Shown one piece after another: positions 22,325 to 33,287 of a stretch of 64,000 bases of DNA (its first letter is position 1; the number at the start of each line of letters is the position of its first letter). The notes below the pieces were generated by a model that worked only from the letters and a program-made list of their open reading frames with translations, had not been told where the DNA came from and searched no databases. Source of the DNA: Phyllobacteriaceae bacterium (GTDB lineage: Bacteria > Pseudomonadota > Alphaproteobacteria > Rhizobiales > Rhizobiaceae); contig JADJTR010000012.1 of NCBI GenBank assembly GCA_016711085.1, positions 186,001-250,000 on the forward strand, in the 5' to 3' direction. The position numbers were made by a program, and so were the translations under genes.

Positions 22325-24976
22325 ATGCGCACAGACACCGGACAGACCTTCAATCTGGAAGATTATCGCCCGACCGATTTCATAGTCGAGCGCACCCGCC
22401 TTGGCTTCCGGCTCGATGCGCGCGCGACACGGGTCACCGCCGATATCGCAGTGCGACGGCGTCCCGGCGCCGCGGTTGAAGCGAAACTTTCGCTCGACGG
22501 CGACGGGCTGACGCTGAAGCGGTTGACCGTCGATGGCCACGACCTTCCGGCGGCGCGCTTCACCGCAACGCCCGACCGGCTCGAGATCGGCGGCCTGCCG
22601 GCGGAAAAGAGCTTCGTCGTCGGCATCGAGACGGAGGTCGATCCGGAATCGAACAAGCAATTGATGGGGCTTTACCGCTCGAGCGGCGTCTATTGCACCC
22701 AATGCGAGGCGGAGGGCTTTCGCCGCATCACCTACTTTTACGACCGTCCTGATGCACTTTCGGTCTACTCGGTGCGTATCGAGGCGAAAAAGGCGGAAGC
22801 GCCAATCCTGCTGTCGAACGGCAATCCGGGCGTGACGGGCGATCTCGGCGATGGCTGGCATTTCGCCGAATGGGACGATCCCTTCCCGAAACCATCCTAT
22901 TTGTTTGCGCTGGTGGCCGGCGATCTCGGCCTGTTGGCCGACCGCTTCGTCACGGCGTCGGGCCGCACCGTGGACGCTCGGCATCTATGTCGAACACGGC
23001 AAGGAGGCGCGCGCCGCATACGCGATGGACGCGCTGAAGCGGTCGATGCGCTGGGACGAGGACGCGCTTCGGCCGCGAATACGACCTCGACGTGTTCAAC
23101 ATCGTCGCCGTGTCCGACTTCAACATGGGCGCGATGGAGAACAAGGGCCTCAACGTCTTCAACGACAAATACGTGCTGGCGTTGCCGGAGACGGCGACCG
23201 ACGCCGACTACGCGGCCATCGAAGCGATCATCGCGCACGAATATTTCCACAACTGGACCGGCAACCGCATCACCTGCCGCGACTGGTTCCAGCTCTGCCT
23301 GAAGGAAGGGCTCACCGTTTTCCGCGACCACGAATTTTCCGCCGACCAGCGTTCTCGGCCGGTCAAGCGGGTGGCCGAGGTGCGGGCCTTGAAGGCGCAC
23401 CAGTTTCCCGAGGACCAGGGGCCGTTGGCGCACCCGGTGCGGCCGCGGAAATTCCGCGAAATCAACAATTTCTACACATCGACCGTCTACGAGAAAGGCT
23501 CCGAAGTGGTGCGCATGATCCGCACGCTTCTCGGGGCGCATGTCTTCCGCGCCGGCATGGACCTTTATTTCGCACGTCACGACGGACAGGCGGTGACGAT
23601 CGAGGATTTCGTCGCCTGTTTCGAAGAGGCTTCCGGTCGCGATCTGACCCAATTCGCGCTCTGGTACCATCAGGCCGGCACGCCGAACCTCAATGTCGAG
23701 GCGACATGGTCGGCGCGCGACAAAACCTTCCGCCTCGACATCGAGCAATCGACGCCGCCGACGCCGGGCGAGACGCGCAAGAAGGCAATGCACATCCCCC
23801 TCGCCTTCGGGCTGCTCGGCGCCAACGGGAAGGAACTGGCGTGGGAGAGCGTCGAGGGCGCGACGGTTTCCGGCGGCGTGATCCATTTGAAGAAAAGAAA
23901 GCACGCGGTCGTCTTCCGGGGCGTGCAATCCCGTCCCGTCGCGTCGCTCAACCGCTCGTTTTCGGCCCCTGTCACACTTCATTTCGCCCAGGGCGACGCC
24001 GATCGCACCTTTCTGGCCCGTCACGACACGGACGCCTTCAGCCGCTGGCAGGCGATCAACGATCTCGTCACGGCGGCGCTGATCAAGGCGACCAAGGCGG
24101 CGCGCGGCGGCAAGGCGCCGCTGTTCGACGCCGCTTTGATCGCTCTGCTCGGCCAAATCGCGGCGGACGACTCCCTCGAGCCGGCGTTCAGGGCGCTGGC
24201 ACTGCAGCTTCCGGGCGAAACGGAGATCGCCCGCGAAATCGGAGACAATGTCGACCCTGATTCCATCCACGCGGCGCGCGAGGCCTTGTCGCGTGCAATC
24301 GGCGCGAACCATCGCGCCAGCCTGCGGATGATCGCGGAAACGCTCTCGACGCCGGTGGCGTTCAGTCCGGATGCGGCCAGCGCCGGCAAGCGGGCCCTCG
24401 CCAATGTGTTGATCGACCATCTCGGCGCCGGGAGCGGCGAACCCGGAATACGCGGCGCGACGCTACCGCGACGCGACCAACATGACGGATCGGGCCGCCG
24501 CGCTCGCCATGCTAGCGCAGCGCTTCGGCGAAACCGAGACGGCGAATGACGCCCTCGCCGATTTCCGCCGCCGTTTCGACGGCAACGCGCTGGTTCTCGA
24601 CAAATGGCTGGCCATCAAAGCCTCGATTCCAGGCGAGGGCGCGTTGGCGCGGGTGAAAAGACTGATGGCCGATCCGGCTTTCTCGCTGAAGAACCCCAAT
24701 CGCGCCCGCGCCTTGCTCGGCGCCTTCGCCGGGGCCAATCCGACCGGTTTTCACCGTGCCGATGGCGCAGCCTATCGCTTCTTCCTCGACACCATTGTCG
24801 AGATCGACGCGTTCAATCCGCAGGTCGCGGCGCGACTGGCGACGTCCCTGCGTTCGTGGCGGCAATTGGAGCCGGTCCGGCGCGAAAAGGTGCGGGAACC
24901 GCTCGCCTCCGCGGCGGCGCGCCCAAAGGGCCTGTCGAGCGACCTCGCCGATATCCTGCAACGCATCGTCGCCTGA
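22325..24976 (+). pseudogene. pepN: Aminopeptidase N (M1), interrupted by three frame breaks
   Basis: The gene would encode a cytosolic Zn aminopeptidase of ~883 residues, normal for PepN. AAGGA precedes ATG 22325. Frame 1 covers the N-terminal beta domain to about 22975. A second frame carries LGIYVEHGKEARAAYAMDAL (~22980-23070). A third, from about 23075, carries the substrate motif GAMEN, the zinc site HEYFH with Glu in CLKEG, and the helical part. A fourth frame from about 24440 carries the C-terminus to 24976. All pieces are colinear and in order with no missing domain, and each break is equivalent to one extra base. That pattern suggests indel errors or very recent inactivation. As written, no full-length enzyme is made. 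Confidence 0.87.
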
Positions 24977-25092
24977 CCATTTCGGCAGCGCGGCAGATAA
25001 TATTTCGGCCGAGGGCTGGACAATGTGATTCGTGTTTGATTCCCTAGGCTGCGATTCCGGGGGTGCGGAGTACCCCGGATGCAAGCCTGAAA

Positions 25093-27436
25093 ATGCGGGG
25101 GTCGAACATGGCGGTGCGGACGCGCGCGGCGCGGCCGACAAGGACGTCTTGCGCAAAGCGGGACGTGGCGTGCGACGCCGTTTTGGCCTCGCCGGCCATT
25201 CGGCCGCGATCGCCGGTCCCGCCTATCGGCGCTTCGCGCGGTTCGAGCCGTGGCTGCGGCGCTCCATTCCCGCGATGATCCTCGTTTTCCTGGCGATGGT
25301 GGCGCTGGCGCGCACCAATTCCATGCTCGACTGGGGCGACGCCATCGAACGCCAAGGCCGAAGCCGAAATCGCGCTCACCGCCAACCGGCTGGCCATGGC
25401 GCACGACCTCGCCAGCCGCGATGGCCCGGTGTCGGCCGGCCTCGCCGAAGACATGGTGATGCGCATTGGCGCTTCCGGTGCGCACGAGCGCAACGCCGTC
25501 CTCGCCATCACGGACGACGCCTATCGCATCCTGGCGGTCTCGGCGGTCCAAACCGTCTGGCGCGGCGAGCGATTGGAAAGCCTCGTCGCCGGCGGCCAGC
25601 CCTTGTTCCTCTTCGGCGAAAGCGCGCGCGTGGTCCAGGTGGCGATTGGCGAGGAAAGTGGCGCGCAGCACTGGTCATGACCAGCGGACGTACGGCCGCC
25701 GCCGCGGTTCTGATGCCGGAGTCGGCGATATTCGCGGAATGGAAAAAGGCCGTCTCCCTCAATATCACGCTCTACGTGCTGACGGCGGGGCTGCTCTTGC
25801 TGCTGCTGGCCGCCTACTACGCCCAGGCTTACCGGGCGGAAAATGCCGACCTGCTGTTCCTGCAGGCGCAGGACCGCACCGATCTGGCGCTGATGCGCGG
25901 GCGTTGCGGCCTGTGGGACTGGGATCTGGCGCGCGGCTCGATGTTCTGGTCGCCGTCGATGTACCAGATGCTCGGCTACCATCCCTCCGAGCGGATGCTG
26001 TCGTTCGGCGATATTCAGGCGCTCGTTCATCCCGACGATGTCGATCTGTTCGCGCTCGCCAACCGGATCGCGGCGCGCGAAATCGACCACGTCGACCATG
26101 AGTTCCGCATGCGCCACGCCGATGGCCGCGACGTCATCATCCGCGCCCGGGCCCAGGTGCTGGACGAGGACGCCGCGGACGTTCATCTGATCGGCATCGC
26201 CGTCGACGTCACGGAACACTACCGCTTGGCCATCCGGTCCGAGGAAGCCGACCAGCGGCTGCGCACCGCGATCGACAACATCCCGGAATCGTTCGTCCTC
26301 TGGGATGCGCGAGATCGCCTCGTGCTGTCGAATGCGCGTTTCGCCGAATTCTCCGGACTGGCGCCGGGCGATGCGCTGCCGGCGCGACGCGCAGGACGAA
26401 CTTGAAGGCCGAATGACGGGATTGGCGCTGGAGCGCCGTCTCGCCGGCGCCGGGAGGGCCGGCGCGCGCCACCTACGAACGCCAATTGGCGGACGGGCGT
26501 TGGCTCCAGGTGACCGAACTCAAAACCGGCGATGGCGGCACAGTCGCGGTCGGCACCGACATTACGCAGCTGAAACTGCAGCAGGAACGGATGGAAGACA
26601 GCGAACGCCGGCTGATGTCGACCATCGCCGACCTCAGCACGGCGCGCAAAAGCGAGCAGGAGCGCACGCGCGAACTGGCGGCGCTCAACGCCCAGCTCAA
26701 ACTCGAAACAGAGAGGGCCGAGGCTGCCAACCGGGCGAAATCGGAATTCCTCGCCAATATCAGCCATGAATTGCGCACGCCGCTCAACGCCATCATCGGC
26801 TTTTCGCAGGTGATCGAGCAGAAACTGTTCGGGCCGATCGGTTCGTCGCGTTACGAGGAATATGTCGCCGACATCCATCGTTCCGGCAGCCATCTGCTCG
26901 GCGTCATCTCCGACATTCTCGACATGTCGAAGATCGAGGCCGGGCGATTCTCCATCGATCGAGAGGATATCGCTTTGACCGGCCTGATCGACGAGGCGGT
27001 GAAAATGATAGCCGTGCAGGCGGAAACCAAGTCGGTTCGGGTCGATACGGTCATCGCGCCCGACATGCGCATCACCGCCGACCGGCGCGCCATGAAGCAG
27101 ATCGTCATCAACCTGCTGTCGAACGCGGTCAAATTTACCGGGCCGAAGGGCAGGATCGCGCTGCGCGCGCGCCAGACCGCCAAGGCCGTCACCATAACCA
27201 TCGAAGATAGCGGCTGCGGCATTTCCAAGGATGCGCTGAAGCGTATCGGACGGCCGTTCGAGCAGGCGCAAAACCAGTTTTCCAAGAGCCATGACGGCTC
27301 CGGCCTCGGGCTGGCGATATCGCGGTCATTGGCCGAAATGCATGGCGGCGCGCTGAAGATACGATCGACGCCCGGCGTCGGCACCATCGTTTCGGTGCGC
27401 ATACCGCGCAGCGGCGAATTGGCGAAGGCGGCCTGA
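25093..27436 (+). pseudogene. pleC: PleC-like PAS sensor histidine kinase, several frame breaks
   Basis: The pieces are colinear with a membrane-bound PAS hybrid-less histidine kinase. They run from an N-terminal TM segment (IPAMILVFLAMVALAR) through a periplasmic-type sensor region (frame change near 25350, again near 25670), a second TM segment (LYVLTAGLLLLLLAAYYAQA) and two PAS domains (first one MRGRCGLWDWDLARGSMFW; breaks near 26390 and 26460). The last piece holds the kinase core with the phospho-acceptor SHELRTPLNAIIGFSQVI, then the ATPase N box and DGSGLGLAISRSL. The adjacency to glnE and the PdhS-like HisKA sequence match the PleC position in rhizobia, where it is a phosphatase/kinase of the DivK cell-cycle switch. 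Start uncertain (ATG 25093 or 25108, or an upstream GTG in another frame). Ends at a strong terminator. Confidence 0.75.
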
Positions 27437-27469
27437 GCCGCCCTCGCCGAAGGGTTCCACCCTGGACTT

Positions 27470-27504
27470 GCCCCGGAAGCGAAATCGCGTCCGGGGCATT
27501 TTTT
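27470..27504 (+). terminator. Intrinsic terminator between pleC-like and EF-hand genes
   Basis: GCCCCGGA (27470-27477) pairs with TCCGGGGC (27490-27497) and is followed by ATTTTTT. It ends the plus-strand kinase transcript and touches the stop codon of the convergent EF-hand gene. Confidence 0.85.
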
Positions 27505-27991
27505 CACTGCATGTCGCCGGGGCCGTTCCAGCCGCCGTGACGACCGCCCTGCATGCCGTGGCGCGGCATTTCATCCTTGGCGATCTTGCCGTCATTGTTG
27601 CGGTCGAGCATGGCGAACATCTTCTTTTGATGGTCTTCCACTCCTCGGCCTTGGTGAGCTTGCCATCGCCGTCGGCGTCGAAACGTTCGATCATGCGGGC
27701 GGCCATTTTCATGGCGCGCTGACGCTCGATCTCGGCGGCGATCTCCTCAGCCGTGTAGACGCCGTCGCCATTGGCGTCGGCGCCGCCGATGCGCTTGTCG
27801 AAGGCGGCGGCGAACTCCTGCGGCGTGACATCGCCGCTGTTGTCCGCGTCGGCGGCGGCGAAGCGGTCCATGCCCGCCTGGCCCATCCGGTCGCCGCCGT
27901 GGTGGCGCCAACCATTTCCGGCCCAGGCGGCGGTGCCCGCAAGCGCGGCGATCGCGGTTGCGGCGAGCAGCATTTTGGAGGTCTTGGTCAT
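27504..27991 (-). CDS. Exported EF-hand calcium-binding protein, one frame break
   Basis: The protein has a signal peptide (MTKTSKMLLAATAIAALAGTAAWA) and EF-hand loops: DADNSGDVTPQEF, DANGDGVYTAEEI and DADGDGKLTKAEE. A fourth (DRNNDGKIAKDE) appears only after a shift of frame at about 27620-27650. In the shifted frame the protein ends GGWNGPGDMQ at 27504, about 162 residues; without the shift the frame runs on into the kinase gene and looks non-coding. It probably binds Ca2+ in the periplasm. The colinear fourth EF-hand argues that the break is one base only. Confidence 0.75.
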
Positions 27992-28055
27992 CGTGGTTTC
28001 CTTTTCACATCGTTTACCCCCGACGTGACGGAAAGGACGGAACGGAATTTTCCCA

Positions 28056-31011
28056 TCACCGCTTGCCCTTTCCTTTACGAAGCAGAGCGTCGAACACGGT
28101 TCGCACGCGATGCTGCGTCTCTTTCAGATGCGCCTCGAGCACGCCAAGATCGGGAAGATCGGCGAGACGGAGCATCAGATCGGCGAATCCCGGCGGCGTT
28201 TCCTTCGCATCGAAGGGGCCGGTCAGGCACAGCCGCATGACCTGGGTCAGCGACTGGTAAAGCGAAAAGGCGTCGCGCAGCTGCTCGTGCGCCTGCGCGT
28301 CACAGGCGGCGAGCGCCAGATTGTCGATTGTCGCCGGCGACGAGCGCCCCCTGCCCGCCAACAGAACGGCGGTCTGGGCGATGAATTCGATGTCGATCAG
28401 GCCGCCGGACGCCAGCTTGAGATCGAAGACGTTCTTCGCCGGTTTTTCCTCGGCGATCATGTCGCGCATCTCGATTGCGTCGGCGGCGACCTTGGCGGCG
28501 TCGTGGGGGGCCGAAAGGGTGCTTTCAATGTCGCGGACGATTTCCGCGCCGAGGCTTTCATCGCCGGCCACGGGGCGGGCGCGGGTCAGCGCCATGTGCT
28601 CCCATGTCCACGCTTCGTCGCGCTAATACTTGCGGAACGAGGCGATATGGGTGGCGACCGGCCCCTTGTTGCCGGACGGTCGCAGTCGCAGATCGAGTTC
28701 GTACAGCACGCCCTCGGCCGTCGGCGCGGCGACGGCTGCGATCATGCGCTGCGTCAGGCGACTGAAATAATGGGAGGGCGCCAGAGGTTTTTCACCGTCG
28801 GACTCGTCGGCGTCGGCGTCGTGATCGTAGAGCAGGATCAGGTCGACATCGGAGCCGGCGGTCAGTTCGCGGCTGCCGAGCTTGCCCATGCCGAGGATGA
28901 CGGCGCGCGCACCTTTGACGACGCCGTGAAGGCGGGCGAATTCCTCGCGCACCGTGTCGAAGGCGGCGGCGATGGTCAGATCGGCCAGATCGGAAAAGGC
29001 CTTGCCGGCGCGAACCGGGTCGATGGCGCCGGACAGCAATCGCACGCCGATGAGGAATTTCTGCTCGGCGGCGAAGATGCGCAGCCGGTCGAGCCGCTCC
29101 TCGTGAAAATGGGTTCCTTCCATGAACGCCGCCAGTCGCGCCGACAGAAACGCCTTGTCAGGCAGTTCGCTCATCAACGCCGGATCGAGCAGGCCGTCGA
29201 AAACATGCGGACGCCGGGTGATGATTTCGGCCAAACGCGGCGCGGCGCCCATGATGGTGGCGATGAGCTCGAGCAATGCCGGGTTGGAATGAAGCAGCGC
29301 GAAAAGCTGGATGCCGGCCGGCAGTCCGGCCATGAAGGCGTCGAAGCGCATCAGCGCCTCGTCGGCGCGGCGGGTGCGGCCAAAGGCGGCCAGCAGCGCC
29401 GGCGTCAACTCGGTCAGGCGCTCACGCGCCTCGGCCGATTGCGTGGCGCGGTAGCGGCCATAATGCCAGGCGCGGATCACGCGGCACATGTCGCTCGGCC
29501 GCTCGAAGCCAAGCGATTGCAACGTCACCAGCGTGTCGGGATCGTCGACATCGCCGGTGAAGACCAGATTGCCGACGCCGGCGGAAAGCTGCGGCGCGGT
29601 CTCGAACAGGGCGGCGTAATGGCTCTCCACATCGCGCAGCGACGAGGCGAAGGTTTGCGCGAACGCGCCGGCGTCGGCGAAACCGCGCATGCGGGCGATA
29701 CGCGTCAGGCCTTCTTCGTCTTCGGGGAGCGTGTGCGATTGTTCGTCCGCCACCATCTGGATGGCATGTTCGATGTCGCGCAGAAACCAGTATTGGCGCG
29801 CCAGCGTTTCGGCGGCCGGGGCGCCGATGAAGCCGGCCTCGACCAGACGCGACAGCATCGGCACGGTGCGCTTGCCGCGCAACGCCGGAAAACGGCCGCC
29901 GGCGATCAACTGCTGCGTCTGGACGAAAAATTCAATCTCGCGGATGCCGCCGCGCCCGAGCTTGACGTTGTGACCAGCCACCGCGACGGCGCCATGGCCC
30001 TTGTGGGCGTGGATCTGGCGCTTGATCGAGTGGACGTCGGCGATGGCGGCATAGTCGAGATAGCGCCGCCAGATGTAGGGGTTAAGCTCGCGCAGGAACG
30101 CCTCGCCGGCGGCGATGTCGCCAGCGACAGGTCGCGCCTTGATCATGGCGGCGCGTTCCCAGTTCTGACCGCGGCTTTCGTAATAATTGAGCGCCGCGGT
30201 CACCGGAACGGCAAGCGGCGTCGAACCGGGATCGGGACGCAGGCGCAAATCGGTGCGAAAAACGTAACCGTGCTCGGTGCGGTCCTGCAGGATGCGCACC
30301 AATTGACGCGCCATGCGCACGAACAACTCGCTCGCCTCGTAGGGATCGACAATCGCCGGGGCGGTCGAATCGAAAAACACGATCAGGTCGATGTCGGAGG
30401 AAAAGTTGAGTTCCGCGCCGCCGAGCTTGCCCATGCCGAGGACAATCAGACCTGAACCTTCGCCCGGGCGGTCGGGATCGGCGAGCCGGATCTTGCCGCG
30501 CTCATGGGCCTGGCGAAGCAGGAAATCGATAGCCGCCGAAACCCGGCGCCTCGGCCAGCCCCGTCAGCCGCTCGACCGAGCGTTCGGCGCGATCGCCGGC
30601 AAGATCGGCAAGCGCGATGGCGACGTGGGCGGCGGTTTTGGCTTCGCGCAGGCCCTGCATCAAAGGCGCTTCAGTCACCGTAGGAGAAGACGCAAGGTTG
30701 CCCATGCCGGCAATGGTCGACTCGATCATCGCCGTGGCGCCTTCGCGAGCGAGCGCAGCGAGAATGCCGGGATTTCGACGCAACGCATCGCGAATGAAGG
30801 GCGACAGATCGAGCACCCCGGCCAAAAAGGTCGACAATTCGGCCGCGCCGGCAATGTCGTCGGCGACGCCGCCATGACCCGCCTCGCGCAGCCCGGCGGT
30901 CAATTCGTCCAGCCAACGGCGGGCTGACGCCTCATCAAGCGGCGCTAGGCCGGCCGGCCTGCGACCGAACCAGCGCATGGCAATGTCCGGGTTTGCCGGA
31001 TTTTCCGTCAT
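28056..31011 (-). pseudogene. glnE: Bifunctional glutamine synthetase adenylyltransferase, broken frame
   Basis: GlnE adds and removes AMP on glutamine synthetase. The expected ~985 residues are all present but in three pieces. The N-terminal piece starts at ATG 31011 (overlapping the upstream kinase stop) and is shifted at about 30540. The main piece carries the first nucleotidyltransferase centre GMGKLGGAELNFSSDIDLI and the second one LGMGKLGSRELTAGSDVDLI, then stops at an amber codon at 28623-28625 in FRKY*RDEAWTWEHMALTRA, where family members have Gln. The same frame continues to 28056 with the C-terminal PII-responsive region. A one-base indel plus a C-to-T change in one conserved gene is striking. 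Confidence 0.87.
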
Positions 31012-32429
31012 CTGGCGTTTCCCCCGAACACCATCGCCACCGCCAGGCCGGACTTGTCGCCCTCTTCCGGTTTGCGACTGGAGAGTTCGAGGCGGCCCTT
31101 GTGAAAAGACATCACGGCCTTGGCCAGCGACAGGCCGATGCCCGATCCCGGGCGGGTACGGCTTTTCTCAAGGCGCACGAACCGTTCGGTGACGCGCTCG
31201 CGATCGATCGCGGGGATGCCGGGACCGCTGTCTTCGACGCGGATGACGGGCCCGCCCGAACCGGCGGCTAGCGCGATCGAAACGGCGGGACGGTCGCCAT
31301 GGCCGGCGGTATATTTGATGGCGTTGTCGACGATATTTGACAGCGCCTGGCCGATCAGCTCACGGTTTCCATGAATGACGGCCGGGGCGATCTCTCCGAC
31401 CGTGAGCGCGACGCCGGCTTCGTCGGCCACCGGTTCATACAATTCGGCGACATCGGCAATGGCCGCGGCGAGATCGACAGGCTCGAAGTTTTGCGCCTGC
31501 GAGCCGGCCTCGATGCGCGAAATCATCAGGATGGCGTTGAAATTGCGAATGATGTCGTCGGACTCGGCAATGGTCTGTTCCATCGCGGCGCGATAATCGC
31601 CAGTCGATTTGGCGCCGGCGAGCGCCGCTTCGGCCCGGTTGCGCAGCCGCGTCAGCGGCGTTTTCAAATCGTGGGCGATGTTGTCCGAGACCTGGCGCAG
31701 GCCATCATTAAGGCCGGAGATGCGTTCGATCATGGCGTTGAGATTGGTCGCCAGGCGATCGAATTCGTCGCCAGCTCCGGTCACCGGCAGTCGTCCCGAC
31801 AAATCGCCGCCCATGATGCGGCGGCTGGCGAGCGACACCTGGTCGATGCGCTTCAGGGCGGTTCGGCCGACGAAAAACCAGATCAGGAAACCGCCAAGCG
31901 CCATCATCCCCAAGGCAAAACCGAGCGATCGGCGGACAATGGCGCGGATCTTTTCCGGCTCGCCGAGATCGCGCCCGACGAGCAGCAGCATTTTGTTGGG
32001 AAGCCAGATGACCACGGCGAGCGCGTGGTGTTCCTTGGGCTCGCCGGTTTCCGCCTCTTCCGAAATGCGCTCGTAGCGGAACGGCCTTTCCGTCCAGCCG
32101 GCCTCGTCAAGGACGCCCGGCGCCAGCGCTCCGACATTGCCTGCGAGCGGCTGTCCGTTGACGTCGGCGATCAGGTAGAGATTGGCGTTGGGCTGCAGCG
32201 AACGGCGCTCCAGCGCCCGGAGCAACGCGGCAATGCCGCCGCGCTCATAGAAACCGCCCAGTTCGACGGCCTCTTCCTCGATCGTCATCCGCGTTTGTTG
32301 CGTGATCGCCCGCACCGACAGCGATGTCATGTAGTAGACGAGGATGACAGCCACGACGGTGAACAGCAGCAGGTAGAGCGCCGAGAGGCGCGCCGCCGTC
32401 GTTTTCATGATGGCGGGAAGCGTTCTCAT
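31008..32429 (-). CDS. Sensor histidine kinase of an OmpR/EnvZ-type pair
   Basis: This ~473-residue inner-membrane kinase has an N-terminal TM helix (LSALYLLLFTVVAVILVYYM), a ~140-residue periplasmic sensor, a second TM (LGFALGMMALGGFLIWFFVG), a HAMP domain, HisKA with NIAHDLKTPLTRLRNRAEAA (phospho-His), and a HATPase with NAIKYTAG and RPGSGIGLSLAKAV. The start overlaps the regulator stop (TGATG); its stop overlaps glnE. In rhizobia this pair lies between degP and glnE, as here. The signal is unknown; proximity to degP suggests envelope status. Confidence 0.9.
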   Translation of the reverse strand: MRTLPAIMKTTAARLSALYLLLFTVVAVILVYYMTSLSVRAITQQTRMTIEEEAVELGGFYERGGIAALLRALERRSLQPNANLYLIADVNGQPLAGNVGALAPGVLDEAGWTERPFRYERISEEAETGEPKEHHALAVVIWLPNKMLLLVGRDLGEPEKIRAIVRRSLGFALGMMALGGFLIWFFVGRTALKRIDQVSLASRRIMGGDLSGRLPVTGAGDEFDRLATNLNAMIERISGLNDGLRQVSDNIAHDLKTPLTRLRNRAEAALAGAKSTGDYRAAMEQTIAESDDIIRNFNAILMISRIEAGSQAQNFEPVDLAAAIADVAELYEPVADEAGVALTVGEIAPAVIHGNRELIGQALSNIVDNAIKYTAGHGDRPAVSIALAAGSGGPVIRVEDSGPGIPAIDRERVTERFVRLEKSRTRPGSGIGLSLAKAVMSFHKGRLELSSRKPEEGDKSGLAVAMVFGGNAR

Positions 32430-33100
32430 CACGCCTTGAGCATGTATCCAGCGCCACGCACGGTATGCAGCAATTCCTTGTCGAACCCCTTTTCGATCTT
32501 GCCGCGCAGACGCGACACATGCACGTCGATGACATTGGTCTGCGGATCGAAATGATAGTCCCAGACGTTTTCCAGCAACATCGTCCGCGTCACCACCTGG
32601 CCGGCGTGACGCATCAGATATTCGAGCAGACGGTATTCGCGCGGCTGGAGCGGGATCTCCTTGCCGGCGCGGCGCGCCACATGGGCCAATCGGTCGAGTT
32701 CGAGATCGCCGACCCGGTAGACCGTTTCGCCTTCGCGCCCGCCATTGCGGCGGTTGAGCACCTCGACGCGCGCCAGCAATTCGGAAAAGGCGTAGGGCTT
32801 GGTCAGATAGTCGTCGCCGCCGGCGCGCAGGCCGGTGACGCGATCGTCGACCTCGCCGAGCGCCGACAGGATCAGCACCGGCGTCGTCTCGCCGCGAGCG
32901 CGAAGCCCGGCAATCACCGACAGGCCGTCGCGGCGCGGCAGCATGCGATCGACGACCAGCACGTCATATTCGGTCGTCGAGGCGAGCGCGAAGCCGGTAT
33001 CGCCGTCGCCGGCGACATGTACGGTGTGCCCGACCTCGGCGAAGGCCTTTTCGAGATAGTCGGCGGCCTCGCGGTCGTCTTCGATGACGAGAATCTTCAT
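32429..33100 (-). CDS. OmpR-family response regulator
   Basis: This 223-residue protein has a receiver domain (IEDDREAADYLEKAF at the start; phospho-Asp in VLVVDRMLPRRDGL; Lys in LTKPYAFSELLARV) and a winged-helix DNA-binding domain ending DVHVSRLRGKIEKGFDKELL. The ATG at 33100 gives MKILVIEDD; longer in-frame starts add a non-conserved leader. Pairs with the kinase encoded immediately downstream. The ~190 bases up to degP probably hold its promoter. Confidence 0.92.
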   Translation of the reverse strand: MKILVIEDDREAADYLEKAFAEVGHTVHVAGDGDTGFALASTTEYDVLVVDRMLPRRDGLSVIAGLRARGETTPVLILSALGEVDDRVTGLRAGGDDYLTKPYAFSELLARVEVLNRRNGGREGETVYRVGDLELDRLAHVARRAGKEIPLQPREYRLLEYLMRHAGQVVTRTMLLENVWDYHFDPQTNVIDVHVSRLRGKIEKGFDKELLHTVRGAGYMLKA

Positions 33101-33287
33101 GGCGCCCTTATAGCGGGATTCGGCGCGCAAGCGGAAAGCGGACGCATCGCGCGGAGTGGGACGGCGGAATTCGGGCGACAGCGGCCGATGGGCAGCCGCT
33201 GTCGCCAACGCGGAAGCGCGAGGCGCCCGCGTCGGAGATGCGCCGGGCGGCGGGGGGATGGTCGCCGCGGCGCATTTCCAATTTGCC

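Noticed and set aside
13552..28625. Reassignment of TAG to glutamine, suggested by amber codons at Gln-like positions in DUF262 and glnE
   Set aside because: Several intact genes (ivd, the 3037 toxin, amn) use TAG as their terminal stop, so TAG is a normal stop here.
28110..30455. Very long plus-strand ORF (781 codons) opposite glnE
   Set aside because: Its product is rich in Arg, Gly, His and Gln without any family pattern; it is the antisense shadow of glnE in GC-rich sequence.
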